Positions 1 to 8,790 are shown, numbered from the stretch's first letter. The stretch is 16,391 nucleotides of DNA from an uncultured Lachnospiraceae bacterium (GCA_934351705.1 CAKRJK010000006.1:1-16391), one strand, 5' to 3'. Numbers and translations: made by a program. Notes: a model not told the origin generated them from the sequence alone.

Positions 1-866
1 GAGCTGATGTCTATGTTAAAGTCGAACACCGAATGATAATTGCCACGGTCTGTATTTGATAACTGCGGCCAGTACGGATCTATGAATCCTGTGATGTCAT
101 CGACTTTTTTACCCATTTCATAAACGTGAGTCTCGGTTACAAATTCCTCTCCCTCGATCTGGACGGTCACTACTCCCGAGTAGTCCTCCTCGTAGGAGAT
201 TCTTGCCAACGAACCCAGTTCATCAAGCGCTACATCTCTTTCATCACGTAAGCTCATTGCGGTTTCTTCCCCCGCCGCCTCGATTTTGCTGATCTGCAGG
301 TTCAACTCTTTTATTTTATTTCCCAGATCATTGATTTTATCAATATCATCTGAGATTCGTTTGTTAATGGTGTTTTGATAGGATTTTAATCCTGAGTAAA
401 CTCCCTGGGATCTTGTGACAAACAAGCTTGCTTTTTGTATTACCAGATTTTGTTTTACAGCATCTGACGGATCTTTGGAAAACTCCTCAAATGACACACG
501 CAAATCTGTTAATGAATTCTGAAATGCTTTTCCTTCCATCTCCTGAAAGAACGTCCACACTTCATCGACTGCATTGTAGCTTGTTTCGTAGAATGCCTGT
601 CGTCCGCTCTCCGCACGATAGGCTTTATCTAAGAACATGTCTCTTGCATGTATTACATCGCCTATATTTAAACCTAAGCCGGCCTGCTGTCTGCTGACAG
701 CCGCATTGCCGAAATAGTTATATTCTTTATCGGAAAAATAAACTTGCTGACGTACATACCCTTTGGTATCCACATTAGCAAGATTATTCGCAGTTGTATT
801 TAATGCATTCTGGCTGTTTCTAATTCCAGATGATGCGATATATAACGAACCCATTCCATTAGCCAT
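1..866 (-). CDS. flgK: Flagellar hook-associated protein 1 FlgK (N-terminal part, runs off the left edge)
   Basis: FlgK is the first junction protein between flagellar hook and filament and is exported through the flagellar type III system. The open frame starts at ATG 866-864, 9 nt after AGGAGG, and stays open for 288 codons to the window edge, so the C-terminal part is missing (family members are usually 500-650 residues). Residues 1-40 carry the flagellar rod/hook N-terminal signature: an ASSGIRNSQNALNTTANNLAN-like stretch followed by VDTKGYVRQ, which forms the helical D0 domain. A long helical region with predicted coiled coil follows (about 90-190), containing a KINDLGNKIKELN-like segment typical of FlgK. 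It lies 23 bp downstream of flgN, which encodes its likely chaperone, and should be co-transcribed from the sigma-28 promoter before flgM. The identification is secure. Confidence 0.95.
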   Translation of the reverse strand, partial: MANGMGSLYIASSGIRNSQNALNTTANNLANVDTKGYVRQQVYFSDKEYNYFGNAAVSRQQAGLGLNIGDVIHARDMFLDKAYRAESGRQAFYETSYNAVDEVWTFFQEMEGKAFQNSLTDLRVSFEEFSKDPSDAVKQNLVIQKASLFVTRSQGVYSGLKSYQNTINKRISDDIDKINDLGNKIKELNLQISKIEAAGEETAMSLRDERDVALDELGSLARISYEEDYSGVVTVQIEGEEFVTETHVYEMGKKVDDITGFIDPYWPQLSNTDRGNYHSVFDFNIDIS

Positions 867-889
867 TGTACATTTCCTCCTGCCTTAAC

Positions 890-1402
890 TTATTGTTTTG
901 CATCGAAACCGCCGCTTCCCAGAATATCTCCGGTATTGTATGCTTGTCGGTTGTAATTCGCGGTCTCAGGAGCCTGGCGGATGCTCTTTACCAAAGACAG
1001 ATCAAACTCTACCATCTCTAATGCCTGATTGATCAAAGCCTGATTCTGTTCGTTGATATCCTTCATCCTTCCTAAGGTGTCTTTTAGTCTGGCACGGATT
1101 GTTGCTAATCTTTCTTGTTCTTCAGGCTGCTTTTGAAGAATGTCTATCATGACATCTACCGTTAATTCCTCCGGTTTTCTGTTAAGCACATTTGCCATAT
1201 CCTCCATGACGGAAATACGCTTATTCTCCATATTCTTGATTCTTCCGGCAATCTCCTGTTCCTCACCGGTAATCTCTTCTAATGCCTGAATATCAGCTTT
1301 GATGATTACTTCCTTCTTTCTTGTGGAAGTCTCCACCAACAGTCTGTATTCCGCTTCTTCTTTTTCGAGAACCTCCAAAAGTTCATCCATTAAACTAGCC
1401 AA
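890..1402 (-). CDS. flgN: FlgN-family flagellar export chaperone
   Basis: This 170-residue, mostly helical, charged protein fits the FlgN family (about 140-165 residues), cytoplasmic chaperones that keep the hook-junction proteins FlgK and FlgL export-competent. The N-terminus MASLMDELLEVLEKEEAEYRLL-type helix, the segment around ITGEEQEIAGRIKNMENKR and the helical C-terminal half match the family layout; the last 25 or so residues are polar and probably flexible. The start is a judgement: TTG at 1402-1400 sits 7-8 nt after GAGGG, a good spacing, while the first in-frame ATG (1390-1388) would be too far from any ribosome binding site. The use of TTG may lower translation relative to flgM and flgK. 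It lies 13 bp downstream of flgM and directly before flgK, the gene order seen in Bacillus and Clostridia. Confidence 0.9.
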   Translation of the reverse strand: MASLMDELLEVLEKEEAEYRLLVETSTRKKEVIIKADIQALEEITGEEQEIAGRIKNMENKRISVMEDMANVLNRKPEELTVDVMIDILQKQPEEQERLATIRARLKDTLGRMKDINEQNQALINQALEMVEFDLSLVKSIRQAPETANYNRQAYNTGDILGSGGFDAKQ

Positions 1403-1415
1403 TTTTTGCCCTCAC

Positions 1416-1697
1416 TTACATCATTGCTGCATTATATTTTTCTAATAATTTACTTGCAAAACTGTTTGCATCCACGTTATAATTACCAGCCTCAATGCTC
1501 GCTTTGAGCTGTGCCACCTTGTCCTCCCTAACGTCTGAAGCTCCTGCTACTGCCTGTTTTGCGATCTGATAGTCTCTTGCTGTCTGAGAAATCTGTACCT
1601 CATCGTGTGCCGAAGCGATGCTTGCCGCACTGTTTGTTCTGGTACTCTTTCCTGTCTTGTATATCTGTGCTATCTGATTATATGCATCTATACGCAT
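1416..1697 (-). CDS. flgM: Anti-sigma-28 factor FlgM
   Basis: FlgM binds and inhibits sigma-28 (SigD/FliA) until the hook is complete, coupling late flagellar gene expression to assembly. The 93-residue product has the family's plan: a short N-terminus (MRIDAYNQIAQIYK), a polar Ser/Thr/Ala-rich linker, then a helical sigma-binding C-terminal half containing DEVQISQTARDYQIAKQAV and the segment VREDKVAQLKASIEAGNYNV, which closely follows the Pfam FlgM pattern of R-x-x-K-V-x-x-L-K-x-x-I-x-x-G-x-Y. The ATG at 1697-1695 follows AAGGAGATG. It is the first gene after the sigma-28-type promoter at 1764-1790, so the factor that inhibits sigma-28 is itself made by sigma-28, a known autoregulatory arrangement. 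Confidence 0.94.
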   Translation of the reverse strand: MRIDAYNQIAQIYKTGKSTRTNSAASIASAHDEVQISQTARDYQIAKQAVAGASDVREDKVAQLKASIEAGNYNVDANSFASKLLEKYNAAMM

Positions 1698-1763
1698 AAC
1701 GGCATCTCCTTTCTTCCTTGAAAATCAGGTGCTAAACCTTGTTTTTATAGGTTTCTATATATT

Positions 1764-1790
1764 TTATCGGTTCGTTTTTGATTTTCTTTA
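1764..1790 (-). promoter_or_regulatory. Sigma-28 (SigD/FliA) promoter of flgM-flgN-flgK
   Basis: On the minus strand TAAA (1790-1787) is followed after exactly 15 bp by ACCGATAA (1771-1764). The SigD consensus of Bacillus is TAAA, 15 bp, GCCGATAT, so this is close to perfect. The predicted start is near 1757, about 60 nt before the flgM ATG. The position in front of a late flagellar operon supports it. Confidence 0.85.
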
Positions 1791-1821
1791 GAGGTCTCGA
1801 AGAAAAAAGTACGGTAATTTT

Positions 1822-3519
1822 TTACATTTCAGAAGAATTTTCTGTCTGCGGTTTTTCCGGTGGAGTTCCGCCTCCTTTCATGCCGTCCGGTTTCTCCGGC
1901 GGTGTCGTTCCCTGTTTTGCGTCCTGTCCGCCTCCGTCTGGCGGTGTGTTTTCTCCCGTTTTATCTGTGTTTTCCGGCGGAGCGGCATTTTCTCCTGCCG
2001 CTCCCGGTGCCATCTGCGGACCTCCCGCACCCATGCCGCCTTCTCCGTAAACAAGTGCTGTCATTTCTACCTCGGTACTCTGACCGCCTGCTTCAACGGT
2101 GTAGGTCTGATCTTTTTGAATGCCCGGATGGCTGATGACAATTGAATTATAGGATTTTTCCGGTGTGTAGGATAAGATCGTATTTCCCTCGGAATCTTTT
2201 AAGAGCAGTTCTCCCTGTACGCGGCTGCCCGTCAGATTTACAAGCATGGTACCCTGCGTGGAGTCCTCTCCGAAATTCTGTGCCATTCCGCTCATTCCTG
2301 CAGCTACAAAGGTTCCGCCCGTAATCGTTGCCTCTCCGTTATAATCAATGGCTCCGTCGCCGTCGTTTTCTGCTCCTGATACATAGGTTTCGCCGCCTGT
2401 TACATAGAGACTTCCGTTGGAATCGATTCCGTCACCGGAGGCGTCAATGTGAAGCGTTCCGCCTTCTATCTTGATATAACAGCTTTCATCTGCCGCGTCC
2501 ATGCCTCCGCCCTGCATATCTTTCTGCTGTGTGCCGTCAGTGGTTTCACTGTCTGTACTGCTGCCGTTCGCCGCATTTAGTCCGTCGTCCTCTGCACAGA
2601 TTGTAATGTCTCCGTCTGCGATGTCTATGGTGCGTCCCTCTATTCCTTCATAGCAGTGGTTAATATGGATCGTTCCTCCCTGAATTACCATGTCCTGTGA
2701 TGCGTGCATTCCGTCATCTTCACTCTCGATTTCAAAAGTTCCTCCTGCTATATAGACAAAGCCAAGACTTTCATCATCGGTATTTTTTGCATGGACTGCA
2801 TCTTTTCCGCATACAAGGTGGAAGGTTCCGTCTGCAATCCGGACACTGTCTTTTCCGCAAAGAGCATGTTTTTCTGCCTGAATCTCGTATGTACCTCCGG
2901 TGATTGCCAGATCATCTTTGGATACGATTCCGTGTCCGTATGCTGCCTGTATCGTAAGGCTTCCCGTTCCGTTTAATGTCAGATCCTCTTTGGAGAAGAT
3001 GACTGCATCTATGTTGTTATCGTCAATCGCTACATGTTCTTCTTTGGTGGAGAGAACGTTTTCACTGCCCTCGGCTAATGTGATAAATACTTTATCCGCC
3101 TGTTTTACATAGATTGCCGCGCTGGTATCACAGTTGATATTGACACCGTTTAAAACAAGCTGTACTTTTTCACTTTTGTCTACGTCGACTACAATCTGTC
3201 CGTTTGTGAGCGTTCCCGATATGACATAGGTTCCTTCCTCTGTGATCACCGCCTGATTATCGGAAATTGTAACCGCTTTGGAATCACAGGTGATTTTGGA
3301 ATCCTCACACGCGATCTCTACTGCGGAACTTTCATCATAATCTGTCTTTTTATCACGTTTTGTAAACATTTCTTCTTCGCTGTAAACTCTTTCCGAGGAA
3401 GCTTCTGTCTCTGTTGCTGTCGTATTTTCTTTTTCTGTGGTTGTTCCTGTATTGCAGGCTGTGATAGACATTGCCAACAATAAGGTAAGTGCCGCCGCTG
3501 TAACTCGTTTATAACTCAT
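1822..3519 (-). CDS. Secreted carbohydrate-binding beta-helix lipoprotein (Cthe_2159-like)
   Basis: A 565-residue lipoprotein. The N-terminus has a basic end, a hydrophobic stretch and a lipobox ending SITAC with the likely lipidated Cys22, then a Thr/Glu-rich linker. From about residue 60 to 470 there are repeated short beta-strand turns of the type ITGGTF, IEGGTLHI and SGDGIDSNGSLYVTGG, characteristic of a right-handed parallel beta-helix. This matches the carbohydrate-binding family typified by Cthe_2159 (DUF4353), reported to bind cellulose and pectic polymers. The last 70 or so residues are Gly/Pro/Glu-rich low complexity, including two TPPEKP repeats, probably a disordered surface tail. 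The start codon overlaps the end of the DUF4956 gene by 11 bp, suggesting translational coupling. The ligand is unknown; a CotH-like kinase domain is not present. Confidence 0.85.
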   Translation of the reverse strand: MSYKRVTAAALTLLLAMSITACNTGTTTEKENTTATETEASSERVYSEEEMFTKRDKKTDYDESSAVEIACEDSKITCDSKAVTISDNQAVITEEGTYVISGTLTNGQIVVDVDKSEKVQLVLNGVNINCDTSAAIYVKQADKVFITLAEGSENVLSTKEEHVAIDDNNIDAVIFSKEDLTLNGTGSLTIQAAYGHGIVSKDDLAITGGTYEIQAEKHALCGKDSVRIADGTFHLVCGKDAVHAKNTDDESLGFVYIAGGTFEIESEDDGMHASQDMVIQGGTIHINHCYEGIEGRTIDIADGDITICAEDDGLNAANGSSTDSETTDGTQQKDMQGGGMDAADESCYIKIEGGTLHIDASGDGIDSNGSLYVTGGETYVSGAENDGDGAIDYNGEATITGGTFVAAGMSGMAQNFGEDSTQGTMLVNLTGSRVQGELLLKDSEGNTILSYTPEKSYNSIVISHPGIQKDQTYTVEAGGQSTEVEMTALVYGEGGMGAGGPQMAPGAAGENAAPPENTDKTGENTPPDGGGQDAKQGTTPPEKPDGMKGGGTPPEKPQTENSSEM

Positions 3520-4201
3520 AATTATTGACCTCCTGTCTTGAAATGCTGATTTCTAAGTTGCCGTTTCTGCACCGAAGTGCATCAATAAATTCTTTTTCTT
3601 TTGTTAAATCTTTTAAGGTAATGTGATAGGTTAATTTGAATAAGCTGCCCATGTTGGTTGTTTTTACCGTAACCACCTCCGCGTGTTCGGTATATTCTTT
3701 TAACAGTTCATCAAATACATTTGTGTAATCCAGGTCTTCGGGTATTGTAATGCGAAGTGTCTTTTGCCTCTCCGATTCTTTTTTTGCACCGAGATTAATG
3801 GTCTGGTAGAGAAACAGGATGGCACTCATTACAACCGCAAACAGTACCGCATATCCGAGATATCCCATTCCTGCAACCATTCCCGTGCTCATTGCGAGGA
3901 ATATCATTGCGATTTCTTTTGCACTTCCTGGAACCGAACGGAAACGAACCAGACTGAACGCCCCTGCAACTGCAACTCCCGCTCCGACATTTCCGTTGAC
4001 CATCATGATAACGACACATACGATTGCCGGTAAGACAGCCAATGTCATAACAAAACTTTTGGTGTAGCGGCTTTTGTAAGTGTAGACCGCCGCCAGTAAA
4101 ATTCCGATTACTAAGGATACTCCGATACAGATTAAGAAATCCGACACCGCCACAACTGCGGTACTCCCGTCAAATATCCCCTGAAATATATTGTTGATCA
4201 T
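3509..4201 (-). CDS. DUF4956 integral membrane protein
   Basis: A 230-residue protein of the DUF4956 family, function unknown. About four membrane segments are visible (roughly 18-40, 48-68, 71-84 joined to 97-116, and 116-134). Between them lies the conserved loop SLVRFRSVPGSAKEI (83-97), rich in basic and small residues. The C-terminal part (145-223) looks like a soluble beta-alpha-beta-beta-alpha-beta domain ending RCRNGNLEISI, a DUF4956 hallmark. The membrane core and C-terminal domain resemble in plan the MgtC/SapB family, which also has a small-residue/arginine membrane loop and an ACT-like tail; that is my inference. ATG 4201-4199 follows AGGAGG. It sits between the VTC-domain gene and the lipoprotein gene, an order often seen in Lachnospiraceae, so it is the likely membrane partner of the VTC protein. 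Confidence 0.85.
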   Translation of the reverse strand: MINNIFQGIFDGSTAVVAVSDFLICIGVSLVIGILLAAVYTYKSRYTKSFVMTLAVLPAIVCVVIMMVNGNVGAGVAVAGAFSLVRFRSVPGSAKEIAMIFLAMSTGMVAGMGYLGYAVLFAVVMSAILFLYQTINLGAKKESERQKTLRITIPEDLDYTNVFDELLKEYTEHAEVVTVKTTNMGSLFKLTYHITLKDLTKEKEFIDALRCRNGNLEISISRQEVNNYEL

Positions 4202-4228
4202 GCTTCTTTTCCTCCTGTTTTCTTGTTT

Positions 4229-4948
4229 TTAACCTGCCTGCAGATCGACTTGTTGTCTTGTCGGATTGCAGATCATCCGATAGGCTCTTCCGTATTTTGA
4301 AAATGATGTCTGATAGATTTTGTTTTTGGTAAGCAGCTCTGTCATCCAGAGCGGAATTGCCTTTCCTGTCTTAATCTCCATCAACACCTGACCTTCTTCT
4401 AAAATCGGTGTTCCGTACACTTTTTCGTGTAACGTCAACGCTTCTTTTCTCCAGAGAATATTTTCATCAAAGGTAACTCTGAAATCATCGTCCTCCTTCG
4501 CATAAAAGGCTTCTCTTTCGTATGAGATAAAGACTCTCGGTTTTAATACCGGATACTGTTCCATGAAGTAATCAATCTCATGTGTGATCTGGGTATCCGC
4601 AACTTCTTTTTGCTCTAACAGATATTTCATTGCCTCCTGCTCTTTCATTCCGATGCGGCGTTTATACACTACCGAATCATATTTTTTCTTGATCTCCACA
4701 AAAGTCTGACTGTTATCTGTTGCCACTCCGTAACTTCTCAAGCGGAGTTTTTCTTTGTATACCGGTTTTTCGATGGAACGCCGTATCAATAGGTAGGACG
4801 GTGTATCAAAATATAAATTGCATATGGTGCTTCTTCCGTATTCGTCTTGTATCATATAAGGTTTCATTGCCTGTTTGATCTGTTCGCTCTGCTCCTTTGT
4901 GATCAGATATTTCATCTCGTATCTTTTAAATATCATCTGGTCTTTCAT
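4229..4948 (-). CDS. VTC-domain (polyphosphate polymerase-like, tunnel-fold) protein
   Basis: A 239-residue cytoplasmic protein of the VTC domain family, related to the catalytic domain of yeast Vtc4, which makes polyphosphate from ATP inside a tunnel of basic residues. The tunnel pattern is visible: KRYEMKY (8-14), YFDT (46-49), KLRLRSYG with R69 and R71 (67-74), VEIKKK (84-89), SYER (142-145), R157, MEIKTG with E191 and K193, and SFSKYG with K218. Thus no obvious active-site loss. It has no SPX domain and no membrane segment, unlike yeast VTC subunits. I chose ATG 4948-4946, 6 nt after GAGGTG; a GTG nine bases further upstream lies inside that ribosome binding site. First gene of a three-gene operon. 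The true polymer product is not shown by the sequence. Confidence 0.87.
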   Translation of the reverse strand: MKDQMIFKRYEMKYLITKEQSEQIKQAMKPYMIQDEYGRSTICNLYFDTPSYLLIRRSIEKPVYKEKLRLRSYGVATDNSQTFVEIKKKYDSVVYKRRIGMKEQEAMKYLLEQKEVADTQITHEIDYFMEQYPVLKPRVFISYEREAFYAKEDDDFRVTFDENILWRKEALTLHEKVYGTPILEEGQVLMEIKTGKAIPLWMTELLTKNKIYQTSFSKYGRAYRMICNPTRQQVDLQAG

Positions 4949-5011
4949 GTTTATCACCTCTTTCTTTCTGATGACAGAGTATCATGCGAACTTTAAATGA
5001 ACTTAAAAATA

Positions 5012-5049
5012 AAACCGCCGTATCAGAAATTTATCTGATACGGCGGTTT
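5012..5049 (-). terminator. Rho-independent terminator after the AI-2E transporter gene
   Basis: A perfect 16-bp inverted repeat (5012-5027 with 5034-5049) with a 6-nt loop. On the minus strand it is followed by TTTTATTTTTAAG, a good U tract. It starts 6 bp past the TAG of the AI-2E-family gene and separates that operon from the VTC operon. Confidence 0.93.
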
Positions 5050-5054
5050 GTCAC

Positions 5055-6386
5055 CTATTTTTGTTCTATATCTTCTTCTTTTTTCTTTTCTTTTCTTCTT
5101 TTCTTTTTCGGTGTTTTCTTTAAGTATTGCAGTTCGTTGGTCGTCGTATTGACTCGCTCCACCTCAATATATTGCTCGCTCTCTCTCGGAAGATTTCTTC
5201 TCTGGAGGAAATAGTTTACCAGCTTCTCTACGATATAATAGATTACGGCAAACACCGGAACACCCAGAAGCATTCCTATAAAGCCGAACAATCCGCCGCC
5301 GACCATAATCGCAAAGACTACCCAGAACGGCGATAAGCCTGTGGAATCTCCAAGGATTGTCGGTCCGATGATATTTCCGTCTATCTGCTGCAAAATAAAG
5401 ATAAATATCAGGAAATAGATTCCCTGTATCGGATTAGCCAGCACGATAATAAGGAAACTCGGCACGGCTCCGATAAACGGTCCGAAAAACGGAATGATGT
5501 TTGTCACGCCGACAATTACGCTGACCAGTACGGTATATGGCATTTTCATAATCAACAGAACAATGTAACACAATACACCGATAATTGCGGAATCCAGAAT
5601 CTTACCACTGATAAACCCGCCAAAAATCTCATTGCTCTTTCTTGCTGTTTCCACAATGATGTTTGCTTTTCTCGGTTTAAAGATCGCATAAAGTATCTTT
5701 TTTGTCTGTCCTATAAAAGTCTCTTTGCTAAACAAAAGATATACCGAGACAATCAGACCTACTACAATGTTTAACAACACTTTGAAAAATCCGATTAAGC
5801 CGGATGTGATAGACGTCAGATAAGCATTGCTCTTTGGCAAAAGGTCGTTCATTGCCCAGTCACGCACGTAATTCGTGGCATATACCAGCGTATTTTCCAA
5901 GAAGTCTGCCATCTCGGAATCGCCGCTTAAATATTTGTTGGTCTTGTTGATTAAATTCTGCACTTCTGCCGGAAGTGTTGTCACCAGCCCCTGTATGCTT
6001 TCTACCAGCTGCGGTATCAGCATCACAAGCAAAAGAACGATAATCAGAATAAATACCAACAGTGCACCAAACGTCGCAATGGTCCTGCAAAGTTTTTTTG
6101 CTTTCTCTTTTTTCTTCATCTTCGGCTCTATCCAACGTATCAGATGCGTTTCAAAAAATACCATGATCGGATTGATCAGATACGCAATAACGATACCGAT
6201 GATGATCGGCTGGAGGATGGTCGTCAGTTTTTTCCATCCCGCCGCAAATCCGTTATAACGATAAATTAAGAAGAAAAACAAAATACACAGGCAGATTACC
6301 AATACGGATGTCAGTGCTATCGCCAAATACGGACGAATATTCCAATGTGATTGCTTTCTTACGTCTTTTACATCCTTTTCTTCCAT
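5055..6386 (-). CDS. AI-2E family transporter (multi-pass membrane protein)
   Basis: A 443-residue protein of the AI-2E/TqsA-like exporter family. These proteins have about eight membrane segments and have been linked to export of autoinducer-2 or, in other members, to ion antiport, so the substrate is not predictable. Visible segments include 18-42, 55-77 and 103-124, then a polar stretch of about 75 residues containing LPAEVQNLINKTNKYL, then a C-terminal cluster with the family motif region VTNIIPFFGPFIGAVP (near 300) and the LxQxxDGNxIxPxILG-type stretch LQQIDGNIIGPTILGDSTGL. The C-terminus is a Lys/Glu-rich cytoplasmic tail. ATG 6386-6384 follows GAGGAG. It begins 12 bp after the hydratase gene, so the two are one operon, closed by the terminator at 5012-5049. 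Confidence 0.88.
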   Translation of the reverse strand: MEEKDVKDVRKQSHWNIRPYLAIALTSVLVICLCILFFFLIYRYNGFAAGWKKLTTILQPIIIGIVIAYLINPIMVFFETHLIRWIEPKMKKKEKAKKLCRTIATFGALLVFILIIVLLLVMLIPQLVESIQGLVTTLPAEVQNLINKTNKYLSGDSEMADFLENTLVYATNYVRDWAMNDLLPKSNAYLTSITSGLIGFFKVLLNIVVGLIVSVYLLFSKETFIGQTKKILYAIFKPRKANIIVETARKSNEIFGGFISGKILDSAIIGVLCYIVLLIMKMPYTVLVSVIVGVTNIIPFFGPFIGAVPSFLIIVLANPIQGIYFLIFIFILQQIDGNIIGPTILGDSTGLSPFWVVFAIMVGGGLFGFIGMLLGVPVFAVIYYIVEKLVNYFLQRRNLPRESEQYIEVERVNTTTNELQYLKKTPKKKRRKEKKKEEDIEQK

Positions 6387-6398
6387 GTAACTCTCCTC

Positions 6399-8687
6399 TT
6401 AACTGACTCTGTTGTAGTTGATCAGGCAGCCTTTTAAGATAATCTCTCTCTCGTCATCCGTAAGCTCACCCATCTGTAACGCAAACTCCTTTAAGCCGTC
6501 CTGTTTTACCACATAAGCGGTAATATCGGTTGCTTTCTCCTCAACAGCCTTGCGGATATCCGGAATAAACAGATAATCTCCGTTGGTAAACGGAAGCTCT
6601 CCCTCTTTGATCAGGAATGGAAGCATACCCCAGTTGATCAGGTTGGAACGATAACGCTTGGTTGCATATTCGTTGGCAATGTTTGCCCATCCACCAAGCA
6701 CCTTCTGACAGGACGCTGCCTGCTCACGTGCCGAACCGTCACCCGGTTTTACCGCAAAAATTGTACTTCCGACTCCCAGATTTCCCTCACCTACATTCGG
6801 GAATGTATTCTTAACGGTATCCATGACCGGTTTTAATTCTTCCAGTGCCTCTAACGGACATTTTCCTTCTTCGATCGCTTTCTGTGCTTTCTGAACCTCT
6901 TTTGCCTTTCCGACATAAGCAGGATCTTTTCTGGAAAGAGTAAATTCTGCCAATCCAAGCGGGTTGGAGCGGTAAGAAGATGTCTCTCCTGAAGGAATCA
7001 GTTCATCCGTTGTGGTAACCGGATCATGAATCTCGGAAACTACCTTTAATACCATGTTCTGTGGCAACGCGCTCATCTTTGGCCAATCCTTGATGTTTGG
7101 TCCGAATTTGATCTCAACACTCTCATCTGCAACACCCTTGCTGTCAAAGACACGGTTTGCATAAATGGTCTGGTCAAAATGATATGCCGGTTTTGTATAA
7201 GTGGTATCCATGTCTGCCGCAGAGGTCAGATATCCTTTGTTTGCCGCTGTTGCCGCAATGGAACGTGCATCCATAAGTGCAACCGATGAAATCTGACCGC
7301 TCTGTAACTTAGAACCCTCACGGTTCGGGAAGTTACGTGTTGAATGACGAATGGATAAACCGTTGTTGCTCGGTGTATCTCCTGCACCGAAGCAAGGTCC
7401 GCAGAATGCGGTTTTTACAATCGCACCTGTCTCAAGCAAGTCGGCTACCGCACCGTTTCTTACAAGCTCCATGTAAATCGGTGTACTTGCCGGATATACG
7501 CTCAAGGTAAATTCATCCGGTCCGATACTTGCTCCTCTTAAAATGTCTGCCGCATCACAGATATTCTCATATCCGCCGCCGGCACATCCTGCGATGATAC
7601 CCTGATCTACATATAATTTTCCGTTTCTTACTTTGTCTTTTAATTTGAAATCTACTGCTCCGTCAAGGCTTACCAACGCTCTCTTCTCGCAGTCATCCAA
7701 AATATCCATCAGATTTGCATTGAGTTCTTCAATGGTGTATGTGTTGCTCGGATGGAATGGCATTGCGATCATTGGTTTGATCTCGCTTAAATTAATCTCA
7801 ATCATGCCGTCGTAGTAAGCAACCTCTCCCGGATTCAGCTCCTTGTAGTCTTCTTTTCTTCCGTGGATCTCATAGAACTCTTTGATCTTCTCGTCTGTTT
7901 TCCAGATAGAGGATAAGCAGGTGGTCTCTGTTGTCATAACGTCAATGCCGATTCTGTAATCCGCACTCAGATTTGCAACGCCCGGTCCTACGAACTCCAT
8001 CACTTTATTTTTTACATAGCCGTTTGCAAATACCTCGCCGATGATTGCAAGCGCAATATCCTGCGGTCCGACACCGTGCTGCGGCTCGCCTGTCATGTAA
8101 ACTCCGACAACGCCCGGCATATTGATGTCATATGTCTGGCTTAACAACTGTTTTACCAGCTCCGGTCCGCCTTCTCCCATTGCCATCGTACCGAGTGCTC
8201 CGTATCTTGTATGGGAATCGGAACCGAGAATCATCTTACCTCCGCCCGCAAGCATTTCTCTTGCAAACTGATGGATAACTGCCTGATGAGGCGGTACATA
8301 TACTCCGCCGTATTTCTTTGCACAGGTCAGACCAAACATGTGATCATCTTCATTGATCGTTCCGCCAACCGCACACAGAGAGTTATGACAGTTTGTCAAA
8401 ACATATGGGATTGGGAATTTCTCTAATCCTGACGCACGTGCTGTCTGGATGATTCCGACGAATGTAATATCGTGTGATGTAAGCTTGTCAAATTTAATTT
8501 TGAGCTTGTCCATATTGTCAGAGGTATTATGCTCTTTTAAAATATTATAGGCAATCGTGTTCTTTGCCGCCTCTTCTTTGGTTACGGACTTACCTGTTTT
8601 TGCGTTAATCTGTGCCGCTGCCTCGGCTTCCTCCGGAATCAGATCTGTTCCGTTTACCAAATAAACGCCTCCATCATATAACTTCAT
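6399..8687 (-). CDS. Aconitase-superfamily hydratase (YbhJ-like)
   Basis: A 762-residue protein of the aconitase superfamily, closest in plan to the uncharacterised YbhJ-type hydratases rather than to AcnA/AcnB. The motifs for a [4Fe-4S] hydro-lyase are intact: GSDSHT (155-160), first cluster cysteine in [10 protein letters not shown] (C368), the second and third in AFCGPCFG (C429, C432), [11 protein letters not shown] (449-459, cf. the aconitase STRNF motif), and the swivel-domain motif [10 protein letters not shown] (649-658). Thus it is probably a catalytically active dehydratase/isomerase, but the substrate (citrate or another hydroxyacid) cannot be told. ATG 8687-8685 follows AGGAGG by 6 nt. 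It heads a two-gene operon with the AI-2E-family membrane gene. A strong promoter-like sequence is at 8791-8819. Confidence 0.85.
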   Translation of the reverse strand: MKLYDGGVYLVNGTDLIPEEAEAAAQINAKTGKSVTKEEAAKNTIAYNILKEHNTSDNMDKLKIKFDKLTSHDITFVGIIQTARASGLEKFPIPYVLTNCHNSLCAVGGTINEDDHMFGLTCAKKYGGVYVPPHQAVIHQFAREMLAGGGKMILGSDSHTRYGALGTMAMGEGGPELVKQLLSQTYDINMPGVVGVYMTGEPQHGVGPQDIALAIIGEVFANGYVKNKVMEFVGPGVANLSADYRIGIDVMTTETTCLSSIWKTDEKIKEFYEIHGRKEDYKELNPGEVAYYDGMIEINLSEIKPMIAMPFHPSNTYTIEELNANLMDILDDCEKRALVSLDGAVDFKLKDKVRNGKLYVDQGIIAGCAGGGYENICDAADILRGASIGPDEFTLSVYPASTPIYMELVRNGAVADLLETGAIVKTAFCGPCFGAGDTPSNNGLSIRHSTRNFPNREGSKLQSGQISSVALMDARSIAATAANKGYLTSAADMDTTYTKPAYHFDQTIYANRVFDSKGVADESVEIKFGPNIKDWPKMSALPQNMVLKVVSEIHDPVTTTDELIPSGETSSYRSNPLGLAEFTLSRKDPAYVGKAKEVQKAQKAIEEGKCPLEALEELKPVMDTVKNTFPNVGEGNLGVGSTIFAVKPGDGSAREQAASCQKVLGGWANIANEYATKRYRSNLINWGMLPFLIKEGELPFTNGDYLFIPDIRKAVEEKATDITAYVVKQDGLKEFALQMGELTDDEREIILKGCLINYNRVS

Positions 8688-8745
8688 AGATGTTCCTCCT
8701 CATTGATATTTATAAGTCAAAATGCGTATGCACTTTTAACAGAAA

Positions 8746-8772
8746 ATCGACGGTGAAAAAGCCACCGCCGAT
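8746..8772 (-). terminator. Terminator-like hairpin between the histidine kinase and hydratase genes
   Basis: Arms 8746-8755 and 8763-8772 pair over 10 bp around a 7-nt loop. The one non-Watson-Crick position is G-U in minus-strand RNA but A-C in plus-strand RNA, so the structure belongs to minus-strand transcripts. It is followed by UUUUCUGUU, a short U tract. It most likely ends the kinase transcript, but it lies downstream of the putative hydratase promoter (8791-8819), so it may instead act as an attenuator or a 5' mRNA hairpin. Confidence 0.65.
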
Positions 8773-8790
8773 ACCCTTTTTCTACGAAAA

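Noticed and set aside
1791..1821. A terminator between the lipoprotein gene and the flgM promoter
   Set aside because: Only a 3-4 bp repeat can be found (GAG-AC-CTC); too weak to call. Read-through into flgM is possible.
1778..2050. Open frames on the plus strand across the lipoprotein gene
   Set aside because: They are the antisense of the Gly/Pro-rich coding tail and the beta-helix repeats, without ribosome binding sites; composition explains them.
4958..5011. A promoter for the VTC operon between the terminator and the VTC gene
   Set aside because: The best candidate (GATACT with a poor -35) matches only a few consensus bases, so I did not list it, although a promoter is expected here.
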